Assembly: GCF_900184795.1 (NCBI RefSeq)
Contig: NZ_FXXN01000027.1
Span: 227,296-291,295, forward strand
Length of the DNA: 64,000 nucleotides
Source: Magnetospirillum sp. 15-1
GTDB lineage: Bacteria > Pseudomonadota > Alphaproteobacteria > Rhodospirillales > Magnetospirillaceae
Direction of reading: 5' to 3'
Shown here: positions 57,563 through 64,000 of the stretch, piece after piece
Numbering within the stretch: position 1 is the stretch's first letter
Layout of the letters: every line of letters begins with the position of its first letter
The notes under the pieces: generated by a model
Database searches by the model: none
Seen by the model: only the letters and a program-made list of their open reading frames with translations
Told to the model about the DNA's origin: nothing
Position numbers and translations under genes: made by a program

Positions 57563-58276
57563 TCAGTTCAGGCGCTGGCAATGGGCGTGGGCGGCCGTGG
57601 CGATGGCGCGGGCGAAGGCGGCGCGATAGCCCTCGGAGGCGATGACCGGCTCGTCGTCCCGGTTGACGATGATGCCGGCCTCGACCAGCACCGCCGGCAT
57701 GGCCGCCTGACGCAGCACCGCCAGGTCGTCGAAGCGGTAGATGCCGCGCCCGGCGTCCAGCAGGGGGCGGTTTTCGCCCTCTACGGCCAAGGCGTGGTGC
57801 AGGCTGGGGCCGAGGCCCGCCGCAATCAGGCCGTCGCCGATGGCGCGGGCGACGGTTTCGCTTTCCTCCATCTGGGGATTGCGTCCCGACACGAACAGGC
57901 CGAAGCCGGAGAACACCTCGGAATGGGCGCGGGGCACGCCTTGCCAGACCCATTCCGTCTTATAGGCGTCCTGCACCGAATCGTGATGCAGGGACAGAAA
58001 CAGGCTGGCGCCGGCCTGGGCGGCGCGGCGGGGGCGTTCGGCCAGCTCGGTGACGTCGCCCTGGGCGTTGATCAGGGTCCAGGCGATGCCCCGGCGGTCC
58101 AATTCCCACCCGACCCGCCGGGCCAGTTCGGCGTTGAAGACCAGTTCCGGTACGCCGCGCGCGCTGACCTCGCCCGGCGCCTCGCGATGATGGCCGATAT
58201 CAAGGGCGATCAGGCAGCCGGCCAGACCGGGCCGGGGCAGCAGCAGCAGAAGGAAGGCGACGGCCAGGAGACGCAC
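57563..58276 (-). CDS. N-acetylmuramoyl-L-alanine amidase, probable lipoprotein
   Basis: A 237-aa Amidase_3 zinc enzyme that cuts the peptide stem from peptidoglycan. Likely ligands are H29 in DIGHH, E50 and H97 in SLHHDS, with the catalytic glutamate in VLVEAGIIVN. The N-terminus (MRLLAVAFLLLLLPRPGLAGC) is a signal ending in the lipobox LAGC, predicting lipidation at C21. GGAGGG precedes the GTG start. It sits 1 nt after the proB stop, so proB, amidase and proA are one operon, an unusual insertion. Confidence 0.88.
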   Translation of the reverse strand: MRLLAVAFLLLLLPRPGLAGCLIALDIGHHREAPGEVSARGVPELVFNAELARRVGWELDRRGIAWTLINAQGDVTELAERPRRAAQAGASLFLSLHHDSVQDAYKTEWVWQGVPRAHSEVFSGFGLFVSGRNPQMEESETVARAIGDGLIAAGLGPSLHHALAVEGENRPLLDAGRGIYRFDDLAVLRQAAMPAVLVEAGIIVNRDDEPVIASEGYRAAFARAIATAAHAHCQRLN

Positions 58277-58277
58277 C

Positions 58278-60778
<2,501 letters not shown>

Positions 60779-60797
60779 GAGAAGAAGAGGATATGGT

Positions 60798-60834
60798 CCA
60801 AAAAGCAAAAGGGGAACGGCGGACCGTTCCCCTT
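60798..60834 (-). terminator. Intrinsic terminator of rplU-rpmA
   Basis: On the minus strand an 11-bp stem (AAGGGGAACGG / CCGTTCCCCTT, loop TCCG) is followed by TTGCTTTTTGG. It separates the ribosomal protein genes from obgE. Confidence 0.88.
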
Positions 60835-60863
60835 CTTCATAACGCAAGCGTCCGGGAACGGCC

Positions 60864-61133
60864 TTATTCGGCGGCCTCCGGCAGCGGCTCCACGACCACG
60901 AAGGTGCGGCCCTCGGCCTTGTGCTTGAAGGTCACCTTGCCCATCGCGGTGGCGAACAGGGTGTGATCCTTGCCCATGCCGACATTGGTGCCGGGGTAGA
61001 ACTTGGTGCCGCGCTGACGCACGATGATGTTGCCGGGGATAACCAGCTCGCCACCGAACTTCTTGACGCCGAGCCGCTGACCCGCAGAGTCGCGACCGTT
61101 GCGGGACGAACCGCCAGCCTTTTTATGAGCCAT
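60864..61133 (-). CDS. rpmA: 50S ribosomal protein L27
   Basis: An 89-aa protein starting [16 protein letters not shown], the conserved L27 N-terminus that reaches the peptidyl-transferase centre. The [18 protein letters not shown] block is typical. It follows rplU by 30 bp. Confidence 0.98.
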   Translation of the reverse strand: MAHKKAGGSSRNGRDSAGQRLGVKKFGGELVIPGNIIVRQRGTKFYPGTNVGMGKDHTLFATAMGKVTFKHKAEGRTFVVVEPLPEAAE

Positions 61134-61163
61134 TGTCTAGTCTCCTGGTGTCCGCTCGGGCGA

Positions 61164-61466
61164 TCAGCCGGCGGAAATATCGGTGATGCGCAGGATCGTC
61201 AGGTCCTGGCGGTGGCCGTTCTTGCGGCGCGAATTCTGGCGGCGGCGCTTCTTGAAGACGATGATCTTCTCGCCACGGGCCTGGGCCACCACGGTGGCCT
61301 TCACGCTGGCGCCGGCCACGACCGGGGCGCCGATCTTTTCGCCGACCATCAGCACCTGATCGAGCACGACCTCGGCACCGGCCTCGCCGGCCAGCTTCTC
61401 GACGCGGATCACGTCGCCCGAAGCGACCTTGTACTGCTTACCGCCGGTCTGAATGACTGCGAACAT
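61164..61466 (-). CDS. rplU: 50S ribosomal protein L21
   Basis: A 100-aa 23S rRNA-binding protein. [18 protein letters not shown] begins it, and [20 protein letters not shown] is the signature near the C-terminus. It is preceded by a near-consensus promoter and is first in the rplU-rpmA transcript. Confidence 0.98.
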   Translation of the reverse strand: MFAVIQTGGKQYKVASGDVIRVEKLAGEAGAEVVLDQVLMVGEKIGAPVVAGASVKATVVAQARGEKIIVFKKRRRQNSRRKNGHRQDLTILRITDISAG

Positions 61467-61531
61467 GACGATTCTACCTGAGCAAAAGAAATAGTGGCGC
61501 GCAAGGTTTGGGCCTAGCGCGAGAGGGCCGA

Positions 61532-61559
61532 AATATACTCACCCCCGGGGCAGAGTCAA
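61532..61559 (-). promoter_or_regulatory. Strong sigma-70-like promoter of rplU
   Basis: On the minus strand TTGACT and TATATT stand 16 nt apart, close to consensus. The leader to the rplU ATG would be about 60 nt. Confidence 0.7.
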
Positions 61560-61609
61560 CGGCTATCTGAATCGGATTGGCAAGAACCCCGGCTAACCGA
61601 TTCCGATTG

Positions 61610-61822
61610 CTAGGAACCGCCTCCGGCCAGCAGTTCCGGCTCGGCGGCGGCACGCCCCGGCAGGCGGGCCAGGATGTCCCGCTTCTCGGATGAACTGGCG
61701 GTGGACCACGCCTTGATCTCGGCCCGGGTCCGTTTGCAGCCGATGCACCAGCCGACCCGCTCGTCAATGCGGCAGACGGATTTGCAGGGCGAATCGAAGA
61801 TGCGGCGCTCTGGTGCGGGCAA
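61610..61822 (-). CDS. DUF1289 small cysteine-rich protein
   Basis: A 70-aa protein with the DUF1289 pattern SPC-x3-C ... GWCIGCKRTRAEIKAW, giving four cysteines (C13, C17, C26, C29) suited to metal or Fe-S binding. The start is TTG at 61822, with AAGGA 7 nt upstream. Function is not established. It is divergent from the phosphofructokinase gene. The 143 bp before rplU (61467-61609) hold only the promoter. Confidence 0.85.
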   Translation of the reverse strand: MPAPERRIFDSPCKSVCRIDERVGWCIGCKRTRAEIKAWSTASSSEKRDILARLPGRAAAEPELLAGGGS

Positions 61823-61923
61823 GGCCTATCCTTTCGAGGCGGTGGCTCCCCCTCATATTGGTCGCTGGCGGGCCGGCAAAAAGGGGGTATCCTGATCGGG
61901 CGCCAAAAGGGGAGGATTTCGCC

Positions 61924-63138
61924 ATGCTGCACGGCAAGGTTCTGGTGGCCCAGGGCGGCGGCCCCACCGCGGTGATCAACCAGTCCATGGTCGGCGCCGT
62001 CCTCGAATCGCGCAAGTTCCGCAACGTCGATCTGGTCTACGGCGCCCATCACGGGGTGCGCGGCATCGTCAACGAGGATTTCCTCGACCTGACCCAGGAG
62101 ACCAGCCACAACCTGGAAATGGTGGCGCAGACCCCGTCCTCGGCCCTGGGCTCGACGCGGGACAAGCCCGATCTCAAGTACTGCCACGAGATCTTCGAGG
62201 TGCTGAAGGCTCACGGCATCGCCTACTTCTTTTATATCGGCGGCAACGATTCCTCGGACACCGTGCGCATCGTCTCGGAGGAGGCGCGCAAGGCCGGCTA
62301 TCCGCTGCGCTGCATCCACATCCCCAAGACCATCGACAACGATCTGGTGCTGAACGACCACACGCCGGGCTTTCCCTCGGCCGCCCGGTTCGTCGCCCAG
62401 GCCTTCATGGGGGTCAATCTCGACAACGCGGCGCTCCGGGGCGTCTATCTGGCGGTGGTAATGGGCCGCCATGCCGGGTTCCTGACGGCGGCCTCGGCGT
62501 TGGGCAAGAAGTTTCCCGAGGACGGCCCCCACCTTATCTATATCCCCGAGCGCACCTTCCGCGTGGACAGCTTCCTTGCCGACGTGAAGGCGACCTACGA
62601 GAGGCATGGCCGCTGCGTGGTCGCCCTCTCGGAGGGAATTCACGACGAGAACGGCGCGCCGATCATCACCAAGCTGGCCAAGGCCACCGAGCAGGACGCC
62701 CACGGCAATGTCCAGCTGTCGGGCACCGGAGCGCTGTCCGACCTGCTGTGCGAGGAGGTCAAGGACAAGCTGGGCATCAAGCGGGTGCGCGGCGACACCT
62801 TCGGCTATCTGCAGCGCTCGTTCATCGGCTGCGTCTCGGACGTGGACCAGCGCGAAGCCCGCGAGGTGGGCGAGAAGGCGGTGCAGTTCGCCATGTGGGG
62901 CGATCAGGACGGCTCGGTGACCATCCAGCGCACCGGCTTCTACTCGGTGGATTATAAATTGCTGCCGCTCGAGGCGGTGGCCGGCAAGACCAGGGTGATG
63001 GAAGATCAGTTCATCGCCCCCTCGGGCACCGACGTTACCGACGCCTTCCGCATGTATCTGCGTCCGCTGTTGGGCTCGGGCATGCCCGATGCCTTCCGGC
63101 TGCGCCTCAATTCCGTGCCGAGGATTCTGAAGAGGTAG
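61924..63138 (+). CDS. Pyrophosphate-dependent 6-phosphofructokinase
   Basis: A 404-aa PFK-A-family enzyme converting fructose-6-phosphate and fructose-1,6-bisphosphate with PPi/Pi. The GGGPT loop is at 11-15. In GGNDS (106-110) an Asp (D109) replaces the Gly of ATP-type enzymes, and K135 in PKTIDND replaces the second Gly; both mark pyrophosphate use. D138 in TIDND is catalytic. GGGGAGGA precedes the ATG. The reaction is reversible, so it may serve glycolysis or gluconeogenesis from lactate. Confidence 0.9.
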   Translation: MLHGKVLVAQGGGPTAVINQSMVGAVLESRKFRNVDLVYGAHHGVRGIVNEDFLDLTQETSHNLEMVAQTPSSALGSTRDKPDLKYCHEIFEVLKAHGIAYFFYIGGNDSSDTVRIVSEEARKAGYPLRCIHIPKTIDNDLVLNDHTPGFPSAARFVAQAFMGVNLDNAALRGVYLAVVMGRHAGFLTAASALGKKFPEDGPHLIYIPERTFRVDSFLADVKATYERHGRCVVALSEGIHDENGAPIITKLAKATEQDAHGNVQLSGTGALSDLLCEEVKDKLGIKRVRGDTFGYLQRSFIGCVSDVDQREAREVGEKAVQFAMWGDQDGSVTIQRTGFYSVDYKLLPLEAVAGKTRVMEDQFIAPSGTDVTDAFRMYLRPLLGSGMPDAFRLRLNSVPRILKR

Positions 63139-63157
63139 GGGGCGAATCCACAAACTC

Positions 63158-63185
63158 TTGCCTCTGGCGCGGATTTGGCTATATT
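63158..63185 (+). promoter_or_regulatory. Likely promoter of the rimP-nusA operon
   Basis: TTGCCT and TATATT are separated by 16 nt, 112 bp before the rimP ATG. Confidence 0.5.
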
Positions 63186-63208
63186 GACGCCCAGACACAT
63201 TCTTGTAT

Positions 63209-63254
63209 TCCCGTCCGACGGGATTGTGAGGGTGGGCCATCGGCCCACTTTTTT
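63209..63254 (+). promoter_or_regulatory. rimP leader with terminator-like hairpin (possible attenuator)
   Basis: A small hairpin (TCCCGT/ACGGGA, 63209-63223) is followed by a 7-bp stem GTGGGCC/GGCCCAC (63232-63248) and a run of six T, a typical intrinsic terminator. It lies between the proposed promoter and rimP, so it either ends upstream transcription or controls rimP-nusA by attenuation. Confidence 0.6.
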
Positions 63255-63296
63255 CGTTTTTAGGGACCAACGTTAGGTCGCAAGGCGACAGGGTTT

Positions 63297-63794
63297 ATGG
63301 ATCTTCAAAGCCGTTTGGAGGCCCTGATCGCGCCGTCACTGGACGCCATGGGGTACGAGCTGGTACGGGTGCAGCTGCAGGGAAAGCAGCGGCTCACGCT
63401 CCAGATCATGGCGGATCGCAAGGACGGCGTGATGATGGCCGTGGACGATTGTGCCGACATCAGCCGCTCGGTTTCGGCCCTGCTGGATGTGGAGGACCCC
63501 ATCTCGGCGGCCTATACCCTCGAGGTGAGCTCGCCGGGCATCGACCGTCCGCTGACCCGGGCCAAGGACTTCGTCACCTGGGCGGGGTTCGAGGCCAAGA
63601 TGGAATCGTGCCAGCCCATCGATGGGCGCAAGCGGTTCCGGGGCAAGCTGCTGGGTCTGGACGAGGCGGGCGCCAATGTGCGCCTCGCCGTCGAGACTGG
63701 AGAAGTTGCCATTCCGCTGGCCGACGTTCGCGGCGCCAAACTGGTGCTGACCGACGAACTGATCGCCGCGACCATGAAAGACCAGGAAGAGTGA
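63297..63794 (+). CDS. rimP: Ribosome maturation factor RimP
   Basis: A 165-aa protein needed for 30S assembly. The N-terminal domain includes GYELVRVQLQGK and the VDDCADISRSVSALLDVEDPI helix, then LEVSSPGIDRPLT, and the C-terminal SH3-like domain follows. It precedes nusA by 15 bp, as in nearly all bacteria. Confidence 0.96.
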   Translation: MDLQSRLEALIAPSLDAMGYELVRVQLQGKQRLTLQIMADRKDGVMMAVDDCADISRSVSALLDVEDPISAAYTLEVSSPGIDRPLTRAKDFVTWAGFEAKMESCQPIDGRKRFRGKLLGLDEAGANVRLAVETGEVAIPLADVRGAKLVLTDELIAATMKDQEE

Positions 63795-63809
63795 GGACGA
63801 ATTAGGACC

Positions 63810-64000
63810 ATGGAACGGATCGCCGCACTTCCCCGCCCCGAACTCCTTCAGGTGGCCGACGCCGTCGCCCGCGACAAGGGCATCGACCGCGACGAGGTTC
63901 TCGAAGCCATGGAGCAGGCCATTCAGAAGGCCGGTCGCTCCAAGTACGGCCACGAGCACGACATTCGCGCCCACATCGACCGCAAGACCGGCGAAATCCA
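63810..64000 (+). CDS. nusA: Transcription termination/antitermination factor NusA (N-terminal part)
   Basis: The gene starts at ATG 63810 and runs off the window after 63 full codons. The translation MERIAALPRPELLQVADAV, then EVLEAMEQAIQKAGRSKYG, matches the NusA N-terminal RNA-polymerase-binding domain. Gene order rimP-nusA confirms it. AGGA stands upstream of the ATG. Confidence 0.93.
   Translation, partial: MERIAALPRPELLQVADAVARDKGIDRDEVLEAMEQAIQKAGRSKYGHEHDIRAHIDRKTGEI

Noticed and set aside
61562-61617. Imperfect repeat around GATTGGCAAGAACC and GATTGCTAGGAACC
   Set aside because: Only a partial match at the end of the DUF1289 gene, with no symmetry or conserved spacing to support a site.

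Overview
This 64 kb window is one continuous stretch of a high-G+C (about two-thirds G+C) alphaproteobacterial chromosome. The gene families, the dense ATGA-type gene overlaps and the palindromic intergenic repeats fit a Rhodospirillales organism of the Magnetospirillum type. That genus assignment is an inference from gene content, not from a marker gene. No rRNA, tRNA, CRISPR array, prophage or insertion sequence was recognised. Most genes are core metabolism or information processing; accessory material is confined to a few short islets.

Layout. 1-1.3 kb: the end of an unknown protein and a crotonase-family gene. 1.3-9.6 kb: a complete lactate-use locus (lutA-lutB-lutC-dld on the minus strand, an FCD-domain regulator, and a divergent lctP permease). 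9.6-13.1 kb: a PuuD-like amidotransferase, rluB-like, rsmD and rmuC. 13.1-15.9 kb: mtnP-mtnA, a DUF2132 protein and msrB. 15.9-20.3 kb: truB-rpsO-pnp and elbB. 20.4-24.2 kb: an M32 carboxypeptidase, two small tandem paralogues, meaB and cheZ. 24.2-29.4 kb: two adjacent trkH genes, an M17 aminopeptidase and a GST. 29.4-30.7 kb: an AT-richer islet with a HEPN-like orphan and a DUF2283/DUF4258-like pair. 30.7-33.4 kb: dnaX-ybaB-recR. 33.5-43.4 kb: signalling and transport genes (TAXI binding protein, HPP protein, TetR regulator, DivK-like receiver, a REC-PAS-GGDEF-EAL protein, a CNT nucleoside transporter) with conserved unknowns. 43.4-50 kb: lipid A/Kdo assembly (msbA, DUF374 acyltransferase, waaA, lpxK, lpxL). 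50.1-52.7 kb: cytochrome bc1 genes with cytochrome b and c1 fused in one frame. 52.8-61.6 kb: RNA methyltransferases and the rplU-rpmA-obgE-proB-proA-nadD-rsfS-rlmH block, with an amidase gene inside it. 61.6-64 kb: a DUF1289 protein, a pyrophosphate-type phosphofructokinase and the start of rimP-nusA.

How genes work together. The lactate locus couples uptake (LctP) with oxidation by LutABC (L-lactate) and Dld (D-lactate). Both promoter regions carry the same TGGT...ACCA motif in the same orientation relative to their genes, while the resident regulator lacks the DNA-binding half of its family. Electrons from lactate would reach the quinone pool and then the bc1 complex. The lipid A genes form one tightly overlapping operon. 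The rplU to rlmH block links ribosome assembly, proline and NAD synthesis.

The most unusual points are the helix-turn-helix-less FCD regulator with its shared operator motif, a TrkH paralogue with two of four selectivity-filter glycines replaced by serine, a pair of small tandem paralogues of unknown function beside meaB, a HEPN-like/toxin-antitoxin-like islet attached to the recR operon, a half-site cluster upstream of the TetR gene, and a signalling protein with a histidine-kinase-like helix that has lost its histidine.
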